Positions 26,182 to 34,602 of a stretch of 64,000 nt of DNA are shown one piece after another. Under the pieces are notes generated by a model. The model saw only the letters and a program-made list of their open reading frames with translations. It had not been told where the DNA came from and ran no database searches. Every line of letters begins with the position of its first letter. Position 1 is the first letter of the stretch. The position numbers were made by a program, and so were the translations under genes. The stretch comes from JBECKS01 sp964557005 (GTDB taxonomy: Bacteria > Pseudomonadota > Gammaproteobacteria > Pseudomonadales > JBECKS01), in the NCBI GenBank assembly GCA_964557005.1, contig CAZKYI010000010.1:1-64000 (forward strand), given 5' to 3'.

Positions 26182-26955
26182 TTACTGCTCTACAAAAGCA
26201 CGCTCAATCACATATTCCGCCTGTTTGCCGTGACGGGATTCCTTGAACCCTCTTTCGTCGAGAATGGCACACACATCTTTTAACATGCTTGGGCTGCCAC
26301 AGAGCATGAAGCGATCATCTTCCAGTGTGGGCTTGGGCAGATTGATGTCGAGAAACAGTTTCCCGCTGGTCATCAAATCGGTTAAACGGCCATTATTGCG
26401 ATACGGCTCGCGTGTCACCGACGGATAATAAATCAGTTGTTCACGCACCATGTCGCCCAGAAATTCATCATTGGGCAATTCGTTTTCAATGTAATCCTGA
26501 TACGCCAATTCGGAAATTTCGCGCACACCGTGAAACAGCACCACTTTTTCAAATTGCTCATAAATTTCAGGGTCGCGAATAATGCTCATAAAAGGTGCCA
26601 GACCCGTTCCCGTGCCAAGCAAATAAAGATGCTTGCCAGGGCGCAAATTGCCTGCAATCAAAGTTCCTGTAGGTTTGGTGCTCATCAGAATCGGGTCACC
26701 CACCTTGATTTTTTGCAAGCGGGAAGTGAGCGGGCCATTCGCCACTTTGATGCTGAAAAATTCCAGCTCAGGTTGGTAATTGGCACTCGCCACACTGTAG
26801 GCACGCATCAGCGGTTTACCGTCCACTTCCAGACCAATCATAATGAAATGGCCATTTTCAAAACGCAGGGATTGTTGACGGGTAGTACGAAAGCTGAACA
26901 GCCAATCATTCCAGTGATGAACATGGGTGACGGTTTCTGTAATAAATTTGGACAC
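26182..26955 (-). CDS. fpr: Ferredoxin--NADP(+) reductase
   Basis: FAD-dependent enzyme of 257 residues, exchanging electrons between NADPH and ferredoxin or flavodoxin; in bacteria it supports Fe-S repair and oxidative-stress defence. The FAD motif RAYSVAS (about residues 50-56) and IKVANGPLTSRL are in the N-terminal barrel. The nucleotide part has LLGTGTGLAPFMSI (about 112-125), FHGVRE and LCGSPSML, and the C-terminus VIERAFVEQ is typical of the bacterial FPR subclass. It is upstream of the exbB operon on the same strand. Confidence 0.94.
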   Translation of the reverse strand: MSKFITETVTHVHHWNDWLFSFRTTRQQSLRFENGHFIMIGLEVDGKPLMRAYSVASANYQPELEFFSIKVANGPLTSRLQKIKVGDPILMSTKPTGTLIAGNLRPGKHLYLLGTGTGLAPFMSIIRDPEIYEQFEKVVLFHGVREISELAYQDYIENELPNDEFLGDMVREQLIYYPSVTREPYRNNGRLTDLMTSGKLFLDINLPKPTLEDDRFMLCGSPSMLKDVCAILDERGFKESRHGKQAEYVIERAFVEQ

Positions 26956-27011
26956 AGCGAAGCCTTTAATTTGAACAAGAGGGAAAGCAATTCAGCGCGC
27001 AATTTACTATA

Positions 27012-27027
27012 GATAATAGTGATTATC
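27012..27027. promoter_or_regulatory. Possible Fur-like palindrome upstream of fpr
   Basis: GATAATAGTGATTATC is a perfect 6-4-6 palindrome made of Fur-type hexamers, located 57-72 bp upstream of the fpr start. It agrees less well with the 19-bp consensus than the exbB site (about 12 of 19), so it may be a Fur site or another operator. Confidence 0.4.
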
Positions 27028-27068
27028 GATACTGCATTCGTAGTAATTAATGAGGCTTACTCCCTCAA

Positions 27069-28082
27069 CTACCACAAATAGCTAATGTCCTCAGCATGAC
27101 CATGAATGCCATCAACCTGAATTTCACGCCCGTCATCCAGCACCAGCGTGCCGTAATACAACCCGTGAATCTGATTGATGTCGGCTTTGGCGAAACCAAG
27201 GCTGAATTTGCCCGAGCAATCAATCAAGGGTTTGAGTGTGAGGTTGATGCGGTTATCGTCGCTGGTGAAAGTCCAATCCTTGCGTGAAAACTTTGACTGG
27301 GTGTGGAAAGTTACCTGACTGGTTTTATGTACTTTACCGTTAACAAAAATCATGTTTTCGCTGTGCGTACTTAAATCGCCAAAACCATAACCAATATTAA
27401 ACCAGACCTTTTCGTTGCCAATACGGCCAGCGCCTGTGCCCCAGAACCATCTTGTTTGATACGGCCAGTAACCCCTGCCCCAGTCAAAATTGCCGCTGGC
27501 ATGTTCTGCACTCAAGGTTCGGGTTTCCCCCTGAAAGGACACCTCACCACTGACATCAAGCATATTTTTTTTGTAATTATAATAAAAATGTTTGCTGTTT
27601 TCGTAGCCAGTAGCTACCACCATCGCGTCATCATCACGGTTGATTTTATAAGTAATGTCTACCTTGAATTTTTTGAATTTTGGCGCATCAATCTGTAAGC
27701 GATGTTGGTGTGGCTTTTTTTCAATAACGATGGAGCCAAACAAAAGGTTTTTTACGTTCAATTCACACTCGATTGGATTGCTCGACAGACCTACCTTACC
27801 TCTTGTTAGAGGAATCAGGCCACCCCATCGGTGCAACTTGTGTGTTTTAAAATCATGAAAAACCGTGCCTATGAGCGTAAAAATCCCAAGATCAGCAACA
27901 ACAGCTTCCACGCCGAAATCCTCATCGTAAGCGCCATAAAACTCCCACTCCTTGGTGCGTGACCATGAGCTGGGCAAGGCACTGCGGTTATATTCCAGCA
28001 ATGGCTGAGTTGCCCAACCGCGATGTTTGAGAGTGCCATCTGCATTGAACAAGGTATCCGCCTGAGTGATTCTGTTTTGCAT
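27069..28082 (-). CDS. DUF2804 domain-containing protein
   Basis: A 337-residue protein without signal peptide or TM helix, beta-rich, belonging to DUF2804. Recognisable family stretches are the N-terminal WSRTKEWEFYGAYDEDFG, the central NFDWGRGYWPYQTRWFWGTG (about residues 213-232) and the late IHGLYYGTLVLDDGR. The function is not established; the domain resembles lipocalin-like or carotenoid-1,2-hydratase-type barrels. It stands alone between fpr and the GDT1 gene. No catalytic role is claimed. Confidence 0.8.
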   Translation of the reverse strand: MQNRITQADTLFNADGTLKHRGWATQPLLEYNRSALPSSWSRTKEWEFYGAYDEDFGVEAVVADLGIFTLIGTVFHDFKTHKLHRWGGLIPLTRGKVGLSSNPIECELNVKNLLFGSIVIEKKPHQHRLQIDAPKFKKFKVDITYKINRDDDAMVVATGYENSKHFYYNYKKNMLDVSGEVSFQGETRTLSAEHASGNFDWGRGYWPYQTRWFWGTGAGRIGNEKVWFNIGYGFGDLSTHSENMIFVNGKVHKTSQVTFHTQSKFSRKDWTFTSDDNRINLTLKPLIDCSGKFSLGFAKADINQIHGLYYGTLVLDDGREIQVDGIHGHAEDISYLW

Positions 28083-28156
28083 ATTGAATTTCCTGATGTG
28101 TTAAATTCAGATGATATTTAAAACCAAAATAACGCTATTGTCTTTCAACATTCTGT

Positions 28157-28435
28157 TCAGGCTCCCGCATGATAAAGCGTATAGGCACCAATCAGGATAA
28201 AGCCCATACCTGCAATGTAATGCAGATATTTTTCATTGATGTATTCAGACAACAGGCTCCCCGCCAGCACCCCCAGTGCAGAAGCCACAATCAGCGCAGT
28301 GGAAGCAGCAAGAAAAACCAGATATTTGCTCACTTCTTTGTCACTGGCAAACAGCATGGTCGCAAGCTGGGTTTTATCACCCAGTTCCGCTATCAATACC
28401 GAAGCAAAAATCATTAAAAAAACTTTCCAGTCCAT
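28157..28435 (-). CDS. GDT1/TMEM165 (UPF0016) family cation transporter, single repeat
   Basis: A 92-residue inner-membrane protein with three TM helices. It carries one family signature, ELGDKTQLATML (about residues 17-28), whose acidic residues bind the transported cation, Mn2+ or Ca2+. Most family members contain two such repeats in about 190-200 residues; this one has a single repeat and must dimerise, or pair with another half, to form a pathway. No second half lies next to it: the next genes are cyclases (13 bp gap). Confidence 0.88.
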   Translation of the reverse strand: MDWKVFLMIFASVLIAELGDKTQLATMLFASDKEVSKYLVFLAASTALIVASALGVLAGSLLSEYINEKYLHYIAGMGFILIGAYTLYHAGA

Positions 28436-28448
28436 ACTGCACCTTATT

Positions 28449-29876
28449 TTATTTTGAAAGAATCTGGTTCAACACAAAAGATTGTTCCTCTTTGCTTAAA
28501 CCGGAAAAATTAATTTCAGAAAAGAAACCTTCCAACTGCTTTTCCAGTTGATGGATTTGTTCACCTTTCGAGTCTTCCTGTTTACTTTCCAATATCTCAA
28601 AAATTTGAAAATCACGCTTCAAGCCTTTCAAAGAAGAAATTTCTTTTTGCTCATACACCAGTGATTGACCAATCAGTGCTACCGTATTATGCGATGCAAA
28701 AATCTGCCCACCACCCGCAGCATCATGTATTCTGGAAGCAAGGTTTACATGGCTTCCAATCGCGGTATAACTCATCTTTGCACTGGAACCAAAATTACCG
28801 ATGGTGCAATACCCTGTATTGATGCCCATTCTTAAAGACAAGGGTTCAGAAAACTGCTCGGCAAATTCACGATTCAAACTACGCATTCTTCGTTTCATCG
28901 CCAGCGCCATTTCAACACAGGCGACTGCATCTTCCCACATGCCTTTACTCACCGGATCACCAAAGAAAACCATGATTTCATCACCAATAAACTTATCGAT
29001 GGTGCCGCCATGCTCCAATGCAACTTCCGTCATAACATTGAGGTAGCGATTTAATATCAGCGATACCTCTTTGGGAGACTTGTCTTTAACCCTGCTATTA
29101 AAGTTTTCGATAGAAGCAAAAAATACGGTGATATTTTTCCGTTCTGTTTTCTCGGTTTTATTGAATTCATCCTGAAAAATATAATCAATAATTTGAGGAG
29201 AAAGGTATTTCGACAGTTTGACTGAAATAGATTGAAGTCTGCCGTTAATCTCACGAAAGCTGTTGATGTAGGCTCTGGCAAGAAAAATCAGCAACAACAC
29301 ACTGCCAGGCATCAATACCAGATAGGTAAATACCGTAATGTGCATGAAGTTTGCCTCGGTATAACTCAGTGAGCTTACCAGCGGCCAGGGTTTTGTAAGA
29401 CCAGCGACCTGTGCATAGGCGGTAATCACAATCAGAAAAATCACCATGAGCAAGGCCGGTATTAAACGTCTCCCGCCAAAAACAGGGATATGAATAATCA
29501 ATGCAAACAATAAAATCAAAAAAACCGGCGAGATAAAAATACCCAAAAAAGTACTTAAAATAAAATAACCAACATAAAAGCCATAAAGGGAAGTTGTGAC
29601 ATAGCTATCTTCATTCTCGTCATCGACAAATAAAAACCCGATCACGCTCAGGCTCAAGGCAAAACCCGCGACAATCACAATGAATAAATAAAACTGACTG
29701 AGCATCTCGGCATCCATTCTCAGTTCAGGCTTGCTGGTTTCCAGCCAGAAAAAGTAGGCACCAGCCCCCAAGGTAATGGGTACCGAAACCAGATTAAACC
29801 AGGAAGTTGCCGCACGCAGTGCAATTCTTTCGTGAATCAAATCATCGAGCAATTGTGAAAAACTGAATTTTTTCAT
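28449..29876 (-). CDS. Six-TM class III nucleotide cyclase, C2-like half
   Basis: The protein (475 residues from the ATG 29876, which overlaps the upstream cyclase stop as ATGA) has six TM helices (about residues 25-205), a helical linker containing KLSKYLSPQI, and a class III cyclase domain (about 247-420). The first metal aspartate is lost: the usual F-x-D-I-x-x-F reads VFFASIENF, with Ser (TCT) at codon 29114-29112. The second metal Asp (IGDE), the base-recognition Lys (DKFIGD) and the transition-state Asn and Arg (HVNLASRI) are present. A short C-terminal tail (EINFSGLSKEEQ) resembles the partner's. A homodimer should be inactive. A longer upstream start adding 14 codons is possible. Confidence 0.88.
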   Translation of the reverse strand: MKKFSFSQLLDDLIHERIALRAATSWFNLVSVPITLGAGAYFFWLETSKPELRMDAEMLSQFYLFIVIVAGFALSLSVIGFLFVDDENEDSYVTTSLYGFYVGYFILSTFLGIFISPVFLILLFALIIHIPVFGGRRLIPALLMVIFLIVITAYAQVAGLTKPWPLVSSLSYTEANFMHITVFTYLVLMPGSVLLLIFLARAYINSFREINGRLQSISVKLSKYLSPQIIDYIFQDEFNKTEKTERKNITVFFASIENFNSRVKDKSPKEVSLILNRYLNVMTEVALEHGGTIDKFIGDEIMVFFGDPVSKGMWEDAVACVEMALAMKRRMRSLNREFAEQFSEPLSLRMGINTGYCTIGNFGSSAKMSYTAIGSHVNLASRIHDAAGGGQIFASHNTVALIGQSLVYEQKEISSLKGLKRDFQIFEILESKQEDSKGEQIHQLEKQLEGFFSEINFSGLSKEEQSFVLNQILSK

Positions 29877-31324
29877 ACTTGTTGTTTTATGTTTTTTGAG
29901 ATACGACGACTTAGCCAATGCTTGTCTTGCTGATCAAGCGAATTCCAGGTAATGCTTTCAAGAAACGCTTCAACTTTTTTATCCAGATACTTTTCACCTG
30001 CATCATCAGATACAGCCGTGCTTTTTTTAACAAAGAAGCTGGGGAAAGCCATGTCGGGATTTTGCTCAGCATCAAAAGCGCCTTCAACCAGTTCCATAGA
30101 ACGTTGCGAAATCAGAATGTGATTCGGTGGGCACTGCTGTTCCAGCAAACTCGCTATACCAACATTTTTACCAATCACTGAATAGTTCAGCAAAGTGTCT
30201 GAGCCGTAGTTACCCACAATACAATCACCACTATTGATACCGATGCGGATTTTCAATGGTTCAATCAACCCTAACGCCAACCATTTTGTATTCATCTCGA
30301 CCAATTTCTCTTGCATCTCTAACGCCATATTCACGCAACGAACAGCATCTTCCTGCTTTCCAAATGAAGCGGGATCGCCAAAAAAAATCACCACGCTGTC
30401 ACCAATAAATTTATCAATGGTTCCGCCATATTCCAGTGCTATCGAACTCATTGCCTCAAGGTATTCATTCAATATGATTTCGAGTGTTTCCGACTCCATG
30501 TTTTCAGTAATGCGGGTAAAATCCTTAATATCTGACACAAATATGGTGAGGAATTTCATCTTGCTTTCCAGAGAAATTTCTCCAGATTTTGCATTCACAA
30601 TGCCCTCATAAATTTGTGGCGATGTGTAACGCGATAATTTTTCTGTAATGGTCGTAAAATACCTTTGCTTGTCTTTGGTTGCCTGAGACAGTGCATTAAA
30701 AAAATAAAAGAACAGTAAAAAAAGAATAATGCAATAAACCGCAACGGCCGGAACAAGAAATGTGCGGATTTCTGCATCATAAACACTCAGTGATGAAAGC
30801 AAAGGCAAATAAGGAAAGTGATATTTGACATGTGCAATGGCTGTCAGGAAAAACAGCATAAAAAAGACCAGCAAATTTAAAATCAGAATCCACGGCCTGA
30901 GTATAATCACCGAAAAACCCAGCATCAGTATTAAAACCAGAAGCCCCGGAGTTACAAAAATTCCAAAGAAAAACGCCACATAAAACGCATGCAGGTTGAA
31001 GCTCAAGCTGGAATACAGCTCATAGAGCATGGGATTCAGATTCTTGCGCAACAGAACCCAGCCCACGACGATATTCAAAAGTATATTGAGCGTAAGAAGA
31101 TGGCTGCTGAAATAGTAGTGCTGTAAAAACTCTGTGTTTAGATATTGGACATCGTAAAGATACTCAACTGTTTTGAAGAGCAGATAGAAAGCATAAGGAA
31201 CGCCGAGGGTGAATACATGAACCAACATAAGCACCTTGGTGCTACTGGCGGTTCCACTGACGAGTTGCCCCATCACTTCGTATTGAAGCTTCTGGTATCG
31301 ATTTTCAAACTGTTGTTTCGGCAT
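29873..31324 (-). CDS. Six-TM class III nucleotide cyclase, C1-like half
   Basis: I place the start at the ATG 31324, which has GGAAAG about nine bases upstream; ATG 31390 and TTG 31399 are alternatives. It has six TM helices (about residues 30-210), a linker with EKLSRYTSPQI and a class III cyclase domain. Both metal aspartates are present (FVSDIKDF, codon 30532-30530; and FIGDS). In the segment where a working cyclase has V-N-x-A-x-R, the sequence is NVGIASLLE: Asn is Gly (codon 30160-30158) and Arg is Leu (30148-30146). This is the reverse of the downstream partner. The stop overlaps the partner start, so the two are probably made in equal amounts. Confidence 0.88.
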   Translation of the reverse strand: MPKQQFENRYQKLQYEVMGQLVSGTASSTKVLMLVHVFTLGVPYAFYLLFKTVEYLYDVQYLNTEFLQHYYFSSHLLTLNILLNIVVGWVLLRKNLNPMLYELYSSLSFNLHAFYVAFFFGIFVTPGLLVLILMLGFSVIILRPWILILNLLVFFMLFFLTAIAHVKYHFPYLPLLSSLSVYDAEIRTFLVPAVAVYCIILFLLFFYFFNALSQATKDKQRYFTTITEKLSRYTSPQIYEGIVNAKSGEISLESKMKFLTIFVSDIKDFTRITENMESETLEIILNEYLEAMSSIALEYGGTIDKFIGDSVVIFFGDPASFGKQEDAVRCVNMALEMQEKLVEMNTKWLALGLIEPLKIRIGINSGDCIVGNYGSDTLLNYSVIGKNVGIASLLEQQCPPNHILISQRSMELVEGAFDAEQNPDMAFPSFFVKKSTAVSDDAGEKYLDKKVEAFLESITWNSLDQQDKHWLSRRISKNIKQQV

Positions 31325-31528
31325 ATGAACTGGCTTTCCATGAGGCAAGAACACCCCCCTGTAAAACTGTGAGAGCTTACAGCAATTCATAACGCTCAAA
31401 AAATAAAGTTTCAGGCTGTGTGAAGTGAGGTGTCATTCCATTCCAGATGTCATCAGCTTGCGGCTTATCTGCTTGCCTGAATTTGGTTAGCATCATGCGC
31501 ACATTGAATTGACATCAAGGAGAAGACC

Positions 31529-33691
31529 ATGGCTATTGCAATCACCGAAGAGCATCAGGAAATCGCACGCGTTGCCCGAAAATTCCTGAGCGATCATCAG
31601 GTCAGAGCAGCTTCAAGAGCAACACTGGAAGCTGGCGAAGACAGCCTTCCCCCATTCTGGAAAGAGCTGGTTGAACTCGGCTGGCTCAGTATCCATCTGC
31701 CCGAAGCCTATGGCGGAACGGGTTTTGGTTTACCCGAACTGGTCATCATTGTGGAAGAGCTGGGTTATCAACTGGCACCTGGCCCCTTCCTGCCAACGGT
31801 ATGGGCATCGGCTTTCATCAGTCAGGTGGCTGATGACGCTGTTCAATCTGCACTGTTACCGAGCCTTGCAGATGGCTCAATGCCGGGTGCTGTCGGGCTG
31901 GGCGGCAATCTGAGCCTCAGCGGTAGCACACTCAACGGCAAATCAGGTCTGGTGCTGGGCGCAGAACTGGCTAACAAGGTGTTGCTCAGGGCAGGTGACG
32001 ACATGGTATTGCTCGATGCCAAACAGCAAGGACTGACGCTTGCAAAGAAAGGCAATATGGATACCAGCCGTCGTGTTGGGGAATTTGTGGCCAAAGATGT
32101 CAGTGTTGAAGCTGCACATATTTTTAAAGGTGCCTACCGCGAAGCTTTGAGATTAGGCCGCACACTGGCAGCAGCTGAAGCTTCTGGCGGTGCGCATGCC
32201 TGCGTAAAAATGGCGGTGGACTACGCCATGATTCGTGAGCAATTCGGGCGCACCATCGCCACGTTTCAGGCGGTAAAACATCACTGCGCCAACATGATTA
32301 TGGCAGCTGAATGTGCCACTGCCGCCGCATGGGATGCAGCCCGTGCCGAACAGGAAAACAAACAGGCGGAATTCGCCAGTGTGATTGCAGCCAGCCTTGC
32401 CATGCCTGCTTTTGTATTTTGCGGACAAATGAATACCCAGGTGCATGGTGGCATTGGTTTTACCTGGGAACACGATTGCCACTTGTATATTCGTCGTGCA
32501 CAAGCCTTGAATGCCTTATTTAGTGGCGCAAAGGCAAAAGAGGAAATTGTTGATCTTTCAGCACAAAACATTAAACGCAGTTACAAAATTGAACTGCCAC
32601 CTGAAGCCGAAGCTTATCGCAGTGAAGTACAAGCCTTTGTTAGACAACTTGAAAGTGTCAAGCAAAGTGAGCAACGCAAGTTTCTGGCGGATTCAGGGTA
32701 TCTGGTACCTCACTGGCCAAAGCCCTGGGGGCTGGCAGCGGGCGCCATTGAGCAACTGGTTATCGATCAGGAATTTTCCAAAACCAATGTGCCCATTCCC
32801 AATCTTGGCATCAGCGGCTGGAATACGCTCACCATTGCACAGCATGGCAATGACTATCACAAGGAAAAATATGTAAGACCTGCCCTGCAAGGCGATATGG
32901 AATTCTGCCAACTGTTTAGTGAACCCAACGCCGGTTCCGATGCTGCGGCGGTGCAAACCAAGGCCAAAAAAGTGGACGGCGGCTGGATAGTGAATGGGCA
33001 AAAAGTGTGGACCAGTGGTGCGCATTATTGCAGCCACGGTTTTGCTACGGTTAAAACGGATTTTCAGGCTGCGAAGCATCAGGCCATTACCATGATGATT
33101 ATCGACATGAAAGCCAAAGGCGTTGAGGTGAAACCACTGCGTCAGGTCACTGGACAAGCCATGTTCAACGAAGTGTTCTTTAATGATGTGTTTGTTCCCG
33201 ATGAAGACGTGGTTGGCCCCATCAACCAAGGCTGGACAGTCGCACGAGCAACACTGGGGAATGAGCGTGTTTCGATTGGTGGCGGCATGGGTGTCGGCAA
33301 CTTCCTGAATGGTTCTCCACTGACTTTAATGCAGCGCTTCACACCCGATGATCTGGGTATTAAACGTGAAGTGGGGCAACTCACCGCAATGGAAGTGGCT
33401 GCGCGTTTAATGAATTTGCGTTCTGCCGAACGTGCGGTTCAAAGTATTGAGCCCGGGCCTGAAGGCAACATCACCAAGTTTTTGGGTTCGGAACTGGCCT
33501 TGAATTCTGCCGAGCTTTCCAGCCGCATTATTGGTGAAGGTGCTGCCACCTTCGATAACGAAGCCGCAATGGTGAATATGATGTTTCTGGCGGCACGTGC
33601 GCTGGCGATTGCAGGAGGCACCTCGGAAATTGCGCGTAACCAGATAGCCGAAAGGATTCTGGGTATGCCGCGAGACCCCTTGATTAAATAA
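31529..33691 (+). CDS. Fused (tandem-domain) acyl-CoA dehydrogenase
   Basis: A 720-residue flavoprotein made of two ACAD units. The N-terminal half (about 1-350) has ELGWLSIHLPEAYGGTGFG, REQFGRTIATFQAVKHHCA and VHGGIGFTWEHD. The C-terminal half (about 370-720) has CQLFSEPNAGSDAA, VWTSGAHY and IAGGTSEIARNQIAERILG. Such fusions resemble M. tuberculosis FadE34 (ChsE3), which acts on sterol side-chain CoA esters; many relatives are encoded as two separate subunits. The separate pair at 49050 and 50306 in this window corresponds to the C-half and N-half respectively. Good AAGGAG site before the ATG. The substrate is unknown. Confidence 0.92.
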   Translation: MAIAITEEHQEIARVARKFLSDHQVRAASRATLEAGEDSLPPFWKELVELGWLSIHLPEAYGGTGFGLPELVIIVEELGYQLAPGPFLPTVWASAFISQVADDAVQSALLPSLADGSMPGAVGLGGNLSLSGSTLNGKSGLVLGAELANKVLLRAGDDMVLLDAKQQGLTLAKKGNMDTSRRVGEFVAKDVSVEAAHIFKGAYREALRLGRTLAAAEASGGAHACVKMAVDYAMIREQFGRTIATFQAVKHHCANMIMAAECATAAAWDAARAEQENKQAEFASVIAASLAMPAFVFCGQMNTQVHGGIGFTWEHDCHLYIRRAQALNALFSGAKAKEEIVDLSAQNIKRSYKIELPPEAEAYRSEVQAFVRQLESVKQSEQRKFLADSGYLVPHWPKPWGLAAGAIEQLVIDQEFSKTNVPIPNLGISGWNTLTIAQHGNDYHKEKYVRPALQGDMEFCQLFSEPNAGSDAAAVQTKAKKVDGGWIVNGQKVWTSGAHYCSHGFATVKTDFQAAKHQAITMMIIDMKAKGVEVKPLRQVTGQAMFNEVFFNDVFVPDEDVVGPINQGWTVARATLGNERVSIGGGMGVGNFLNGSPLTLMQRFTPDDLGIKREVGQLTAMEVAARLMNLRSAERAVQSIEPGPEGNITKFLGSELALNSAELSSRIIGEGAATFDNEAAMVNMMFLAARALAIAGGTSEIARNQIAERILGMPRDPLIK

Positions 33692-33707
33692 GCGGCTTTG
33701 TATGGAT

Positions 33708-34598
33708 TTATGGTTTTCTGGAAAACAGTTTCAGAAAACCATATTCAATGAGCATCAACGGCGAAAAAATCAGTGCCTGTTTTTTTATCCTGTGCATAAA
33801 TTCGCGAATCAGAATAATTTCCTGCTCGCTGATTTCAGGGTGAAAAAAAGTAATCAGCAAATTGGCACGGGTATCATCGCCTTTGTTCCACGCAGAATGC
33901 ACATAACTTTGATCAAAGAAAATAATATCGCCTTCATGGAATTCACGAATTTCCCTGTGCACTTGTAAACCACAGTTCTTTTTAACCTCCAGACCCAAAT
34001 GACAAACCAGATAGGCATTGGTGGCATCGGTATGGGGTGGCAATACAGTATCGGGTTCCATCACAATCAATTCAGCCGAGAAAATCCTGTGTTTGAAAGG
34101 TTCAAGCGCGGCCAGTGTCTGCGGAAATTCTTTTTTTGCATAATCTGGAAAGCTGGTCAAATCGCCCAGCTTGATATTCTTCCAGCTATTGGCTTTCAGG
34201 TGCCCCTTACCAGTATCAATGTCATTCATACTTACAGTATTGTTAGCGACTACTTTGAGGTATTCCTGTTTAATCGCCTGCTCATGGCTACGCAAACTGT
34301 GATAAACCAAAGCAGTGAGTTCAGAATCTGTTTCACTCCAGAACGGTCTTGCGGTTAATTTTGGGCAATAGGCAAAAGCAGGATTCTGACCTGTTTCAGG
34401 GTGACTGGTCTTGCGCTCAAGAAAAGAATGCAAAAATTCTTCCACCTTGTCGAAATCAATTTCTGATGCTTGCGATGCCTCTTTGTAGTTCTGTTTTAAC
34501 CTGTTCAACACAGCCTTGCTGCGCCATTTCAGCAATGAGGGAACCACCAGATTGGCTCCGCCGTTATAGGGATTTTCAAAAGTATATTGGCTTGTCAT
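33708..34598 (-). CDS. Aspartyl/asparaginyl beta-hydroxylase-like 2-OG oxygenase
   Basis: A 296-residue protein (from ATG 34598, four bases after the esterase stop). The C-terminal half is a double-stranded beta-helix Fe(II)/2-oxoglutarate oxygenase domain. It has the metal site PHTDATNAYLVCHLGL (His and Asp, about residues 185-190), the distal histidine in FFDQSYVHSAWNKGDD, and the 2-OG arginine in TRANLLITFFHP. The first 150 residues have no recognisable domain. The C-terminal stretch (ALIFSPLMLIEYGFLKLF) is hydrophobic. Family members hydroxylate protein side chains or lipid chains; the substrate here is unknown. Confidence 0.85.
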   Translation of the reverse strand: MTSQYTFENPYNGGANLVVPSLLKWRSKAVLNRLKQNYKEASQASEIDFDKVEEFLHSFLERKTSHPETGQNPAFAYCPKLTARPFWSETDSELTALVYHSLRSHEQAIKQEYLKVVANNTVSMNDIDTGKGHLKANSWKNIKLGDLTSFPDYAKKEFPQTLAALEPFKHRIFSAELIVMEPDTVLPPHTDATNAYLVCHLGLEVKKNCGLQVHREIREFHEGDIIFFDQSYVHSAWNKGDDTRANLLITFFHPEISEQEIILIREFMHRIKKQALIFSPLMLIEYGFLKLFSRKP

Positions 34599-34602
34599 GC
34601 AG

